Below, piece after piece: positions 55,262-63,901 of a DNA stretch of 64,000 bases; within the stretch, counting starts at the first letter, position 1; the number at the start of each line of letters is the position of its first letter. A program made the position numbers and the translations under genes. The notes beneath the pieces are model-generated. The model saw nothing but the letters and a program-made list of their open reading frames with translations. It was not told the origin of the DNA and did no database searches. This DNA is from Rufibacter latericius (lineage in GTDB: Bacteria > Bacteroidota > Bacteroidia > Cytophagales > Hymenobacteraceae). The stretch lies in contig NZ_RJJD01000004.1 in the NCBI RefSeq assembly GCF_003721515.1, forward strand, positions 359,918-423,917. The letters are read 5' to 3'.

Positions 55262-58200
55262 CTACTTCAGGATTTCCACCCAGCCTTTGGCCATGTTGCC
55301 CTCGGTGTCTTTCAGGATGTAGAAATAGGTGCCTTCAGAGAGCTTGCCGCCGTCCCACTTCTGGTTGTATATTTTCTGCTGGTACACCTGTTTTCCCCAT
55401 AGGTCATAGACGATGATCTCCGTGGGGAGACAGCTGAAGTGCTGCACAAAGGTGTCGTTTTTGCCGTCGGCGTTAGGGGTGAAAATGTTAGGGATGAACG
55501 GCGGGGCCACCACTACTTCGCCCACTTCCAGGAACTCCTCGCAACCAGTACCATACCGAGCCACTAAGGTGACTTTGTACCGGCCCGGGGTTTGGTACAC
55601 ATGGCGCGGAACCGTTTCATTTGACTCGGTGCCGTCCCCGAAAGACCAGGTAAAACTTTCGGCGTTGGTGGTGCCGTTGGCGAAAGTCGCGTTGAAAGGA
55701 GCGTAGCCCGAGATCTCTGGATTGTCCTGGCAGGCGTTGGCCAGATGGGCCTCCATGGTAGGCCGGGGTGGCATGTTCACTTTCTTGGTATCGGTAACGG
55801 GGCACGGCTGATTGATGGAATAAGTAACCTCAATGGAGCCGGTAAAGCCTGCTGGTGGCGTGAAAACCCCCGTGGAAGAAACATTGGCGCCGCTCCAGGT
55901 GCCGCCGGGTACGTTGGCCCGCAACTGGAAAGGCGTCACGCTGCCCGGGCAAAGGGTCGTATCGGGGCCAAGGGAAACCAGGGGCAGGATTACTTCTACC
56001 GTTTGCGTCACAGAGCCGCAGACGCCATTGGAGCCATCGTTTTTGTAGGTGATCACGTGTTTTCCAACTCCGGCCGTAGCCGGATTGAAGGTAGACCCGT
56101 TAACCCCTTTGCCCGAGAAGACCCCTCCGGCCGGAGAGCCTACCATAGGAATCACCTCGGTGGAATTAGCGCAGAAAACCGTGTCTGGAATGGAAATGGT
56201 GTGTGGCTCCGGCGGAAGCACGTTCATGACCATGGTGTTGGCAATGGAACAAGCCCCCGTTCCGGTAACGGTATAGGTGAGCGTTCGGGTACCCACCAGG
56301 GCGGGTGTTGGTGTGAACCTGTACACCCCGCCTGCCTGCGTAACGCCCTCGCCGGTCCATACCCCGCCACTGGGCGTACCTTGCAGGGTAAGGGCCGAAG
56401 CCTCCACGCAAATCTCTTGATCAGGGCCAGCATCGGCACGGAGTTCCTCGGCGAAATCAAATTTGAAGGCGGCGTTGTTGCAGTTGATGCTGTTGTTGGT
56501 GCTGGAGTAGAAGTTAGCGCCTCCCGGGATGGGGAAATTAGAACGGCCCTGACAACCCCCGCACACGGCCTGGTACACATACCCTTTCTTGTCGAAGCGG
56601 CTGGTGCCGCCGTCTACGTGCTCGTAGCTTCCGCCCGAGATGGTTTGGTTTCCTCCGTAAAAAGTGGCGTAGAGAAGTTCGCTGGCATCGGTGCCCAGTT
56701 GCATGAGGTAAAAGTCTCCGCCGTCGGTGGTGGTCTGTACGGCTCCGCTGGTAGTGGGCAGACCGTTGGTGCTTCCGTTTCCGTAAAAGCCGCCGTTAGA
56801 GTTTCCGCCCCAACCTGAGACGTAGATCCGCTGACAGTCATCCACCAGGAAAGCGGTAGGCGAGATGTCAATGGTTGTTCTGCCCGATCCAAAGACAGTT
56901 GACCAAATGGTGGTACCCAGGTCATTGCTCAGCTTTTGCAGAAACTGCCGGCCGTTGTTGTTGCGGTACGTGCCGTTTGTCACCGGGTAATTGCCTAAGG
57001 TCTGCCCCAGCAGGTACACGTTCAGGTCGCCGTCTAGTTGCAGGAAATAGGTTTGGTCATAAGCCGAAGTTCCCAGAAACGTGGCGGCCATGATGGAAGT
57101 GCCCGCTTCGTTGATTTTAAGCACAAAGCCGTCTGTGTTCCCCGCCGAGGCAGACTTCAGTCCTCGTTCAGTGCCGGGAAGGGTGGTGCTGGTAGTACCG
57201 CCGCACACGTATACCTGACGGCTGGGGTCAATCTGGATGGAGTAGGCGGCATCTGTCCCGGAGCCTCCGTAGTAACTGCCCCACAGTACCTGGCTTAAAT
57301 CTGGGGATAGCTTGCAGACTACCGCGTCATTGGTGCCGCCATGTGACTGCGACCGGAAACCGTTCTGAGCCGGAAAATCACCGGAAGAAGTATTCGAGGC
57401 GATGTACACGTTTCCGTCTGGGTCGGTGATGATGTCTCCCCGGTATTGGTCACCGTAGTTCTGCACCAGAGTAGGGGTGAAAGTAGTTCGGGCCACGAGT
57501 CCGTCGTTATCGGTTCCTCCCAAAAAAGTAGAGGCCAATAGTCGGTCTCCGGTGCTGCTTAGGCGGGTAATCACCAGGTCTGAGCCACGGCTATAGGTAG
57601 GGTTTCCGCCCAGGCCCAGCGGCGCGATGTCCGGGCCACCTTTAAAGGTCCGGTTCAGGGCGCCTTCAGAAGTGGGGTAATCGTCAGAACTGGTAGTGCC
57701 CAGCACCAAAAGCTCATCGTTAGCATTCACCACCAGGCTATGAGGCGTCTCTGTGTTCCAGCCGCCCAGGTAGGTGGCGTATAAACGCGCTGCCGGACCG
57801 ATTGTTTGGGTGTTGTACTTGATGATGGCGATGTCCCAGTTTCCGCCGAAGCTGATGTCAAAGGCACCTAAGGTAACAGGGTAACCCGCGCTGGAGGCAA
57901 TCCCTCCGGAATACATGTTGCCCTGGCTGTCATAGGTGGCGGTATATCCCCAGTTGTCGGCAGTAGAGCCCGTGAACGAGGAAAATTCCACCACAGGGTC
58001 AATCACCAGCGGGTAGCGGGAGTCATAACTCTGAGGGAACTGAAAGGAAAGGGTCTGTTCATTGAGTTGGTAGACACAGGGCACCGCCACGCGCTGGTTC
58101 TGTACTACCTGGTAGGCTACGGGCTTGTGCTCGGTAACATGGCCCACCGAGGTTTCCAGGCGAAGGTTGCCTTCCTGAAGCTTTATTTGGGTAAGTCCTT

Positions 58201-58825
58201 TGTAGGAAAGTTTGATCTGGTCTGGAGAAGTACCCGCCGCTACCAGCAGATCATATTTCAGTTGGCCCCCTTTCTCGTACAGGGCCAGGTCTACCCCGTT
58301 GTAGAGGCTTTGGTATTGAACCTTTCGGAACCCTCGGGCACCGGTGCCCCATTTTTTAGGGTCTTTGCCCAGGTAGTAGTTCTTGATTCCCTCGGTCACT
58401 TCCTGCGGCCGAAGTGACGGGGCCGGAAGGGCATTTTCAAAGGTCACAGAGTACGCGTGGCTTCTTAAAACCTCAGAAGAGGCTGCTTTGCGTTGGGTAG
58501 GAGTAGAAACAGGAGTTTCTGGGGAATGTCCGTGCTTTCCTGCCTTGGCGGGGTCTTGCAGCACGTAGACAAAGCCGTTGGGCTGCAGAAACATCTTGCC
58601 ACCCGGTATGTCTGCGGCGTACTTCACCTGTTTAGGCCACTGTCCTTTGTTTTCTACAAACTCCAGGGTGCGGCCATCATTGGTATTGGAACGGGGAACG
58701 GTGTAGAGGTTGGGTTCAGCGGTGCCTGCCAACGCGGGCTCGGTTTCGGGAGCGGGAGCCACCAGGAAGTACTGGAGCAAAGTCCAGAAGGCTGATGCTA
58801 TAAATAAAGGAGCAGGCAGGAACAT
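55262..58825 (-). CDS. Large secreted protein with DUF7948, PKD and CHU_C (T9SS type B) domains
   Basis: A 1187-residue exported protein with a short hydrophobic N-terminus. A DUF7948-like domain (about 50-270, FVENKGQWPKQVKYAADIPGGKMFLQ) is followed by a long beta-propeller-like region of SBBP repeats (about 275-790, recurring YATYLGG, STFLGGTDNDG, SYYGGSGTDAAYSI). Ig-like modules (about 800-1040) and a PKD domain (ESFTWSFGDGTESNETVPRHVYQTPGRY) precede the C-terminal gliding-motility/CHU_C signal (PNIFTPNADGKNDTF... YDLWGKQVYQQK... GTYFYILKD). The last domain directs secretion and surface attachment by the type IX system. Probably a surface adhesin; its ligand is unknown. Confidence 0.92.
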   Translation of the reverse strand: MFLPAPLFIASAFWTLLQYFLVAPAPETEPALAGTAEPNLYTVPRSNTNDGRTLEFVENKGQWPKQVKYAADIPGGKMFLQPNGFVYVLQDPAKAGKHGHSPETPVSTPTQRKAASSEVLRSHAYSVTFENALPAPSLRPQEVTEGIKNYYLGKDPKKWGTGARGFRKVQYQSLYNGVDLALYEKGGQLKYDLLVAAGTSPDQIKLSYKGLTQIKLQEGNLRLETSVGHVTEHKPVAYQVVQNQRVAVPCVYQLNEQTLSFQFPQSYDSRYPLVIDPVVEFSSFTGSTADNWGYTATYDSQGNMYSGGIASSAGYPVTLGAFDISFGGNWDIAIIKYNTQTIGPAARLYATYLGGWNTETPHSLVVNANDELLVLGTTSSDDYPTSEGALNRTFKGGPDIAPLGLGGNPTYSRGSDLVITRLSSTGDRLLASTFLGGTDNDGLVARTTFTPTLVQNYGDQYRGDIITDPDGNVYIASNTSSGDFPAQNGFRSQSHGGTNDAVVCKLSPDLSQVLWGSYYGGSGTDAAYSIQIDPSRQVYVCGGTTSTTLPGTERGLKSASAGNTDGFVLKINEAGTSIMAATFLGTSAYDQTYFLQLDGDLNVYLLGQTLGNYPVTNGTYRNNNGRQFLQKLSNDLGTTIWSTVFGSGRTTIDISPTAFLVDDCQRIYVSGWGGNSNGGFYGNGSTNGLPTTSGAVQTTTDGGDFYLMQLGTDASELLYATFYGGNQTISGGSYEHVDGGTSRFDKKGYVYQAVCGGCQGRSNFPIPGGANFYSSTNNSINCNNAAFKFDFAEELRADAGPDQEICVEASALTLQGTPSGGVWTGEGVTQAGGVYRFTPTPALVGTRTLTYTVTGTGACSIANTMVMNVLPPEPHTISIPDTVFCANSTEVIPMVGSPAGGVFSGKGVNGSTFNPATAGVGKHVITYKNDGSNGVCGSVTQTVEVILPLVSLGPDTTLCPGSVTPFQLRANVPGGTWSGANVSSTGVFTPPAGFTGSIEVTYSINQPCPVTDTKKVNMPPRPTMEAHLANACQDNPEISGYAPFNATFANGTTNAESFTWSFGDGTESNETVPRHVYQTPGRYKVTLVARYGTGCEEFLEVGEVVVAPPFIPNIFTPNADGKNDTFVQHFSCLPTEIIVYDLWGKQVYQQKIYNQKWDGGKLSEGTYFYILKDTEGNMAKGWVEILK

Positions 58826-58935
58826 TGTCAGAAATTAAAATCTCTGACTAAAATAAGCTAAAATTTTTCACATTTCTGCTGCCAGATAATCCTTGTTTTA
58901 AGCAAGTTTTTAAAAAAGAAGGCTTAAAACCTCCA

Positions 58936-59481
58936 TTACCAGCCCATTCTTTCCCGCAAGGATACAATATGCCCCACATGGTGCTCTCCGTGCCAGGCGT
59001 ACATGCCCGCTGCCTGGAACAAATAGTTCTCGCCGCCCTGCGGATGGTAAAAGGTACGGTGCCATTCTTCCATGCACAAAGACCGAAGCAGAATTATCCA
59101 GCGCTGGTGCAAAGCCTCTAAAATCTGTAAGGAAAGCGCCGGATGGGCCCAGTGGGCATCGTGCAGGTACGCCCAGGAAGATTCCTCGTACGGCTTGATC
59201 ACCGGGCAATCTTCAGTCAGGGCCAACCGGAAACGGGTGTAGCTGTTGATATGGCTGTCAGCGAGGTGATGGACTACCTGGCGCAGGCTCCAGCCGCCTG
59301 GGCGGTAAGGCGTATCCAGCTGTTCGTCAGATAAGTCCTGGATGGCGGCACGCAGCTTGGCGGGCAGCGCCTCAATGGAAGCCAATGACTGTTTTACAAA
59401 AGCAGAACGATACAGAGGCGGCGCCTCATACCGGCCAACCGGGTACCGTAATAGTTCAAGGGGTAATGTTGATGTCTCCAT
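58936..59481 (-). CDS. DinB/YfiT-like metal-dependent enzyme
   Basis: A 181-residue protein of the DinB four-helix fold. PLELLRYPVGRYEAP opens the YfiT/BstA subgroup; metal-binding histidines lie in WSLRQVVHHLADSHINSYTRF (His70/71 and His75) and MYAWHGEHHVGHIVSL. YfiT/BstA members transfer bacillithiol or act as metal-dependent hydrolases; whether this species makes bacillithiol cannot be seen here. It is monocistronic. A short palindrome-like element lies between it and the next gene (59535-59562). Confidence 0.85.
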   Translation of the reverse strand: METSTLPLELLRYPVGRYEAPPLYRSAFVKQSLASIEALPAKLRAAIQDLSDEQLDTPYRPGGWSLRQVVHHLADSHINSYTRFRLALTEDCPVIKPYEESSWAYLHDAHWAHPALSLQILEALHQRWIILLRSLCMEEWHRTFYHPQGGENYLFQAAGMYAWHGEHHVGHIVSLRERMGW

Positions 59482-59534
59482 GCAGATAAAGAACTAGTCT
59501 CAAACAAATCTAACGAAATAGACCATTCTTGGCT

Positions 59535-59562
59535 GCGTTTTAAGCCTCTTTTTTGAGAAAGG
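59535..59562. repeat. Copy of the dispersed palindromic repeat
   Basis: GCGTTTTAAGCCTCTTTTTT followed by GAGAAAGG fits one half of the family pattern (GCGTTTT..GCCTCTTTT.TGA.AAA), between two minus-strand genes. Confidence 0.45.
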
Positions 59563-59571
59563 ACCATAAAT

Positions 59572-60456
59572 TTAGTTGGCAGATTTCTTCAGATCCATGG
59601 AGAAAGGACCAGGCGCACATGCCCGGAAGTTAGAGGCGCCCCCGGCCTCGGTCCAGCCCTCCAGAACCGACTTGAAAGCCGCGGGGTTCTGTACATGCAG
59701 TTGGGTGAGGGCCTGCTGAATTTTCTTCTGAGTTGCCTGGGGCATGGTTTCCTGCACCACTACCGGCCCCAGCGGAATCTGCCCCGAGGTCCAAAGTACG
59801 TTGATTTCCTCGGGGTGTACCTGCCAGTTCTGTAGTTGGTGCCTCAATTCATTCAGGCCGCAGGCACCCACCTCGGCCAGGCCCGCGTTCACCAGTTGGA
59901 TCACCTGCGCATGGCTCTGGGCATACTGTACCTCTGCGAACGCCTTCTCCAAGGCTCCAACCCTAGCTTGTTGCAAAAATTGCCGTTGCGCGTAATTCCC
60001 CGAAGTAGAGTTTTCCCCCGCCAGGACAATCCTAGTTTTTGCTGCCCTTTCCCGGAGATCCTCCATGCTCTGGATGCCCGATGATCTACTGGAGAAAAGG
60101 CAGGCTTGGTAAGTGGTTTGTCCTTCTGGAACTACCAAAGAAGCCAGCGGCCGAACGACCGGGACTGTATCCGTGGAAAGCAGCAGAAAGCCGTAGGTAT
60201 TTACTAGTGCAACGTCCACTTCCCGTGCCCTGATGGCTGCCAGCAAGGCAGAAACGGTAGGATAGCTGACTGCCCGTACCGCTTGTTGCAGCGTTTGTTC
60301 CAAATGGTGAGCCAGTGGCTGAAGGTTCTCTAACCGATTGTTCTGGTCATAGGGGTAGGTTGCCAACACCAACGTTGGTTTCTGAGCACTTGGTTGGGAT
60401 TGGGCCGTTTTACAGAAAACGGCGCAAAAAAGGAAAAACAGGAGGAGGGGCTTCAT
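59572..60456 (-). CDS. PhnD-type periplasmic substrate-binding protein
   Basis: Start set at 60456 (MKPLLLFFLFCAVFCKTAQS), where the signal peptide begins; the frame extends 9 codons upstream. The 294-residue protein matches the phosphate/phosphonate-binding PhnD family: LVLATYPYDQNNRLENLQPLAHHLEQTLQQAVRAV, VDVALVNTYGFLLL, TRIVLAGENSTSGNYAQRQFL, QLVNAGLAEVGACGLNELR and VLWTSGQIPLGPVVV. No ABC permease or ATPase lies next to it, so it may serve as a sensor or scavenging protein rather than the receptor of a local transporter. The AraC gene upstream has the same orientation. Confidence 0.85.
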   Translation of the reverse strand: MKPLLLFFLFCAVFCKTAQSQPSAQKPTLVLATYPYDQNNRLENLQPLAHHLEQTLQQAVRAVSYPTVSALLAAIRAREVDVALVNTYGFLLLSTDTVPVVRPLASLVVPEGQTTYQACLFSSRSSGIQSMEDLRERAAKTRIVLAGENSTSGNYAQRQFLQQARVGALEKAFAEVQYAQSHAQVIQLVNAGLAEVGACGLNELRHQLQNWQVHPEEINVLWTSGQIPLGPVVVQETMPQATQKKIQQALTQLHVQNPAAFKSVLEGWTEAGGASNFRACAPGPFSMDLKKSAN

Positions 60457-60528
60457 GGCTTTGCAGGATTTTGGTTTCTGCAAAACTACCCACCAGATAG
60501 GGCAGCCGGGTATCGGCCGAAGTCCAGA

Positions 60529-61434
60529 TTATGTCGTTGTTGGGTCAGGCATGCGTTTCCCCGGGGTGTACCCGAAGTGCTGTTTGAAGGCCTGCACAAA
60601 ATGCGAGCTGCTTTCGTACCCAATCGCATCGGCTACCTCACTGACGTGGGCGGGCGAGTGGCGTAATAGAAAGTGCGCGTGCTCCAGCCGTCGTTTCCGC
60701 AGCCATTGTCCCGGTGCCACCCCGTACGTTTGCTGACATGCCCTTTTGAGGCCAGAAAGGCTAAAACCGCCCATAAACGCTAATTCCTCTAAAGTCACCT
60801 GCCGCAGGAAATTCTTCTCCAGTAACTCCGTGAGGGAGGGTCGGGCTATCTCCTGTAATTGCGCCAGAAAAGTTTTGAAAGAGTCGCTCGCGGTGTCATG
60901 CAGCCAAAGTTGCCACAGCAGTTCCTGCAGTTTAAGGTGCAGCAAGGGAGCCGGAGCCAGCGCCGGTTGTTTGAAAAAGGGTACCAGGGACTGAAGGTAC
61001 AGCTCCAGAGAAGAGGTCACCGGAAAGGTAAAGCCAACTTGTAGGGAAGAGGTGTTTTGGGGTTTTGGCAGCGCCTTTGCCTGCTCCTGGGCAAAGCTCT
61101 GTAGAACGGAAGTGGGCAGAAAAAACAACAGGCTCTCATAGCGGTCCTCCTGGCAGCAGCGCGAAGACATCAGGTAAGAGCCTTTCCGGATGATGCCTCC
61201 GGTACCGGCAGGCATCACCAGGTCGCCTTGTGGGGTGTGCACCTCTTTTTGGCCATGCAGCACTACCATGAACAAGTGATTGTCTAGCCGCACCTGCGTC
61301 TGGATGGAATCCTGGAACCGGCGGTATTCCACAAACGTGGCGTCCTGGGTTGACCAGGCCACCCGCTCGGGCAACTGCGCGAAGTAGGAGGGAATGGCAA
61401 TGCGGGAAGTCGGGGCTGACAGCAGAGTAGACAT
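60529..61434 (-). CDS. AraC-family transcriptional regulator
   Basis: Start placed at 61434 (MSTLLSAPTSRIAIPSYF); a 41-codon extension upstream would overlap the dispersed repeat and looks untranslated. The 301-residue protein has an N-terminal cupin-like sensing domain (about 1-180, DNHLFMVVLHGQKEVHTPQG) and two C-terminal HTH motifs: TLEELAFMGGFSLSGLKRACQQTYGVAPGQWL and AHVSEVADAIGYESSSHFVQAFKQHFGYTPGK. It may control the PhnD-type gene 72 bp downstream on the same strand; ligand unknown. It is divergent from the Fpg gene. Confidence 0.9.
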   Translation of the reverse strand: MSTLLSAPTSRIAIPSYFAQLPERVAWSTQDATFVEYRRFQDSIQTQVRLDNHLFMVVLHGQKEVHTPQGDLVMPAGTGGIIRKGSYLMSSRCCQEDRYESLLFFLPTSVLQSFAQEQAKALPKPQNTSSLQVGFTFPVTSSLELYLQSLVPFFKQPALAPAPLLHLKLQELLWQLWLHDTASDSFKTFLAQLQEIARPSLTELLEKNFLRQVTLEELAFMGGFSLSGLKRACQQTYGVAPGQWLRKRRLEHAHFLLRHSPAHVSEVADAIGYESSSHFVQAFKQHFGYTPGKRMPDPTTT

Positions 61435-61526
61435 ACGTGGCACAGCGTTGGGTACAGAACGAAAGTACAGGATTTGCGCAACAATGTCCAGCCCCAGGCG
61501 GTTGTAGAACAGGTACTGTTTCAGGC

Positions 61527-61555
61527 GCGATTTTCTTAAAACAGGCCCTAAACGC
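61527..61555. repeat. Copy of the dispersed palindromic repeat
   Basis: GCGATTTTCTTAAAACAGGC followed by CCTAAACGC lies 14 bp before the Fpg start codon in the divergent gap, matching the family half-site. Confidence 0.5.
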
Positions 61556-61568
61556 AACCGCTTTTCCC

Positions 61569-62384
61569 ATGCCCGAATTACCCGAGGTAGAAACCTACCG
61601 CCGCTTTATTGACGAGACCAGCCTGTACCTGCCCATTGCCGAGGTAGACGTGCAGGACCCCAAACGGCAATTGACGGTAGACCTGGACGATTTCAGAAAG
61701 ACCTTGCGGGGAGATCAGTTCACCGGCACCCACCGCGTTGGCAAGCAGCTTTTCCTGCTCACGGCAAAAGGAGCGGTGGTGACCATGCACTTCGGGATGA
61801 CGGGCGATGTGGCCTTTTACCGCGATGAAGCCGATACGCCCCGCTTTGCCCGGGCGGTATTCTATTTTGAGAACGGTTTCCGGTTTGCCTTCGTGGACTC
61901 GCGTAAGTTTGGAAGGATAGGGCTGGCCAAAAGTGTGGAGGCGTTCCGGCTGCAAAAGAAACTGGGCCCCGATGCGCTCACCCTTTCCACCGAGGAACTC
62001 ACCCAGGGATTGGCCAAAAAGAAATCTGCCATCAAGTCCCTGCTGCTAGATCAACGCATTGCCCCCGGCGTGGGCAACTGGATCGCCGATGAAGTACTTT
62101 TCCAGGCCCAACTGGAACCAGAACGCCCCGCCGATTCCCTTCAACCCGTCGAAATTGACCGACTGGCTTCTTCCATCCGGGAAGTACTGGAGACCGCCAT
62201 CGCCGCCGAGGCCATCTACCGCGATTTCCCCTCCCACTACCTCATCCACGCCCGCGAGTGGGACGAAGCCCCGGCCTCAACCACCAAAGACGCACACCTC
62301 CATTGCCCCCGCTGCCAGACGCTCATCCAGAAGAAATATGTAGGTGGAAGGGCTACCTACTTCTGCCCTAATTGCCAGGTCTAG
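61569..62384 (+). CDS. Formamidopyrimidine-DNA glycosylase family protein (Fpg/Nei)
   Basis: The start at 61569 gives MPELPEVETYRRF, where Pro2 is the catalytic nucleophile after Met removal and Glu3 its helper; a longer upstream frame is an artefact. The 271-residue enzyme has the beta-clam domain with HRVGKQLFLLTAKGAVVTMHFGMTGDV (Lys at the usual site), the H2TH domain with SLLLDQRIAPGVGNWIADEVLFQA, and a C-terminal zinc finger (HCPRCQTLIQKKYVGG, FCPNCQ). It excises oxidised bases and nicks the DNA. Its exact substrate preference cannot be judged. Confidence 0.92.
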   Translation: MPELPEVETYRRFIDETSLYLPIAEVDVQDPKRQLTVDLDDFRKTLRGDQFTGTHRVGKQLFLLTAKGAVVTMHFGMTGDVAFYRDEADTPRFARAVFYFENGFRFAFVDSRKFGRIGLAKSVEAFRLQKKLGPDALTLSTEELTQGLAKKKSAIKSLLLDQRIAPGVGNWIADEVLFQAQLEPERPADSLQPVEIDRLASSIREVLETAIAAEAIYRDFPSHYLIHAREWDEAPASTTKDAHLHCPRCQTLIQKKYVGGRATYFCPNCQV

Positions 62385-62588
62385 CGCAAATGTATACTAA
62401 GGGTAATTAAGGTTTGGTAGCTAGGTGCAAGTAGGAGAGGAGGTTAGTTTTGTAATTTATTCTTATCCACTATATTCGGAAGGCCAGGCTCAGGTATCTG
62501 TCTGTAAAGCTTGTAAACGGTAAGCCTGATTGCAGATATAGGGCTGATAAGCGTAGGTGTTCCGTTTAGCTGGTAGTTCTCATTAATT

Positions 62589-62624
62589 TAAAACATGAAG
62601 CTTATCTAAAACATGAAGCTTATC
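62589..62624 (+). repeat. 18-bp tandem duplication over a start codon
   Basis: TAAAACATGAAGCTTATC is present twice in a row (62589-62606 and 62607-62624). Each copy carries ATG-AAG-CTT-ATC. In the first copy the reading frame stops at once (TAA), giving a four-codon mini-frame 18 bp ahead of the real start at 62613. Confidence 0.9.
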
Positions 62625-63215
62625 CAAAATCATGGCTTCAATCTAAAAACTTTCGAGGTTCCTGCATTTGTTTTAAGTGAAGGAGAAATGATTAGGTTCT
62701 GGATTGAGTTTGTTCCACAATCAGAGACAGAAACCGATGGTTACTGGGTCCCAAATAAAATATTAGAAGCAATCCAATCTAACCAACAAAGTGACGAGAA
62801 AGCTAAAATGGCTCCTATTCGGGTAAAAAGAAGCTTCTTCGATTTTATCCAACCGAAAACCATAAGAAATTATTTAAAAGACAAATACGGACTGGATACA
62901 GCTTCAATTATAGAGAAGCTCTCATTTTTTGAACTAAACCCCTATTGGAAAGTCAAGGATTTAGGATTCGGACACCAAAAGGTGTTTGCAATTATTTGTG
63001 AATTTCAAGAAAAGAATATCGTTTATTTCGACTACATAGGTTTAGCGCCTGATAGTGAAGAACAGTTGACAACATATGTAAAGACAGAACTTGCAAAAAA
63101 TAAATCAGCAGTTAGTTTTGATAACCTTTACTATAAACCAGAGAACCCAGATTCAGAAAGAATTTGCAATCTCATTGTTAAGCAAAAAAGAAAAACTAAT
63201 GAGAACAACGTGTAA
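62613..63215 (+). CDS. Hypothetical protein in an AT-rich cassette-like unit
   Basis: A 200-residue soluble protein, not recognised. Charged and aromatic, with segments EGEMIRFWIEFVPQ, IQPKTIRNYLKDKYGLDTASIIEKLSFFELNPYW and FAIICEFQEKNIVYFDYIGLAP, the last looking like a beta-rich core. It ends with a basic tail (KQKRKTNENNV). Much more AT-rich than the preceding chromosomal genes, and followed within 10 bp by an attC-like palindrome: a single-gene cassette pattern. The start at 62613 follows a duplicated start region. Confidence 0.65.
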   Translation: MKLIQNHGFNLKTFEVPAFVLSEGEMIRFWIEFVPQSETETDGYWVPNKILEAIQSNQQSDEKAKMAPIRVKRSFFDFIQPKTIRNYLKDKYGLDTASIIEKLSFFELNPYWKVKDLGFGHQKVFAIICEFQEKNIVYFDYIGLAPDSEEQLTTYVKTELAKNKSAVSFDNLYYKPENPDSERICNLIVKQKRKTNENNV

Positions 63216-63267
63216 ACGCCAGCATCGGCCGACGGCCTCGCCGCCGTTTACACAAGTACGTTAGCAC
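63201..63267. other. attC-like palindromic site
   Basis: GTGTAAACG (63210-63218) and CGTTTACAC (63245-63253) are perfect inverted arms around a GC-rich 26-bp centre. They are preceded by AGAACAAC and followed by AAGTACGTTAGC, so outer AAC and GTT triplets also pair. The unit starts at the end of one AT-rich gene and ends 10 bp before the next. The arrangement resembles integron attC sites, although the GTTRRRY core is not exact. Confidence 0.45.
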
Positions 63268-63277
63268 AATATATAAA

Positions 63278-63901
63278 ATGAAAAATTTAATCTATCTACT
63301 AAGTATTCTTTCTCTTTCATTTGGCTGTCAATCAGGCAAGAAAGATGATACTGGAAGTGAAATGAATAAACTTCAAGCTGAGCTTGTCTCCAAAAAGGAC
63401 AGCATAGCTATTTTAAATGCTCAACTGAAGACGCAACCAGCAGTAGAAAACACAGCCAAGGCACAAGAAATACAGCCTAAAGAAGAAACACCTGCAATAT
63501 TAAAAACAGTTTCTGGAAACTCACCGACCTATAAACTCTACAAAAAACCGATAATCAGTGAAATCAAAGACTCAGAGTTTGCGGAAGTAATAAGTTCAAC
63601 CGACACAATGGCCACTTTCATGGCTGATGAGTTCAGGGTGACTGCGGCTAGCGTTTGTAACGGTCCTGCCGACCCTGATTTAGATTACTGCAATTGCTCC
63701 AACTTCGTCTACGTGGTGACAGCGACCGACGGAGAGTACAGCGATTATCAGTTATTCAAAGTAGGTCCTTTCGTAGAGCCTCAGTTCAAGGGATGGAAAA
63801 AAGACAAAGAAAGGCCTGAACTGATAATCGAGCATGATGTCAAGGGGAAGAAAAAAACCGACACCTTTAGAATTACACTTTCAGGAGTAAAACAGATATA
63901 A
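63278..63901 (+). CDS. Lipoprotein of unknown function
   Basis: A 207-residue lipoprotein: MKNLIYLLSILSLSFGC with Cys17 in the lipobox. A coiled-coil (MNKLQAELVSKKDSIAILNAQLKTQ) and a Pro/Glu linker follow, then a beta-rich C-terminal domain (about 80-207) with CNGPADPDLDYCNCSNFVYVV, probably disulphide-bonded. No family is recognised. AT-rich and preceded by the attC-like site, like the previous gene. The last 100 bp of the window show no further gene. Confidence 0.7.
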   Translation: MKNLIYLLSILSLSFGCQSGKKDDTGSEMNKLQAELVSKKDSIAILNAQLKTQPAVENTAKAQEIQPKEETPAILKTVSGNSPTYKLYKKPIISEIKDSEFAEVISSTDTMATFMADEFRVTAASVCNGPADPDLDYCNCSNFVYVVTATDGEYSDYQLFKVGPFVEPQFKGWKKDKERPELIIEHDVKGKKKTDTFRITLSGVKQI

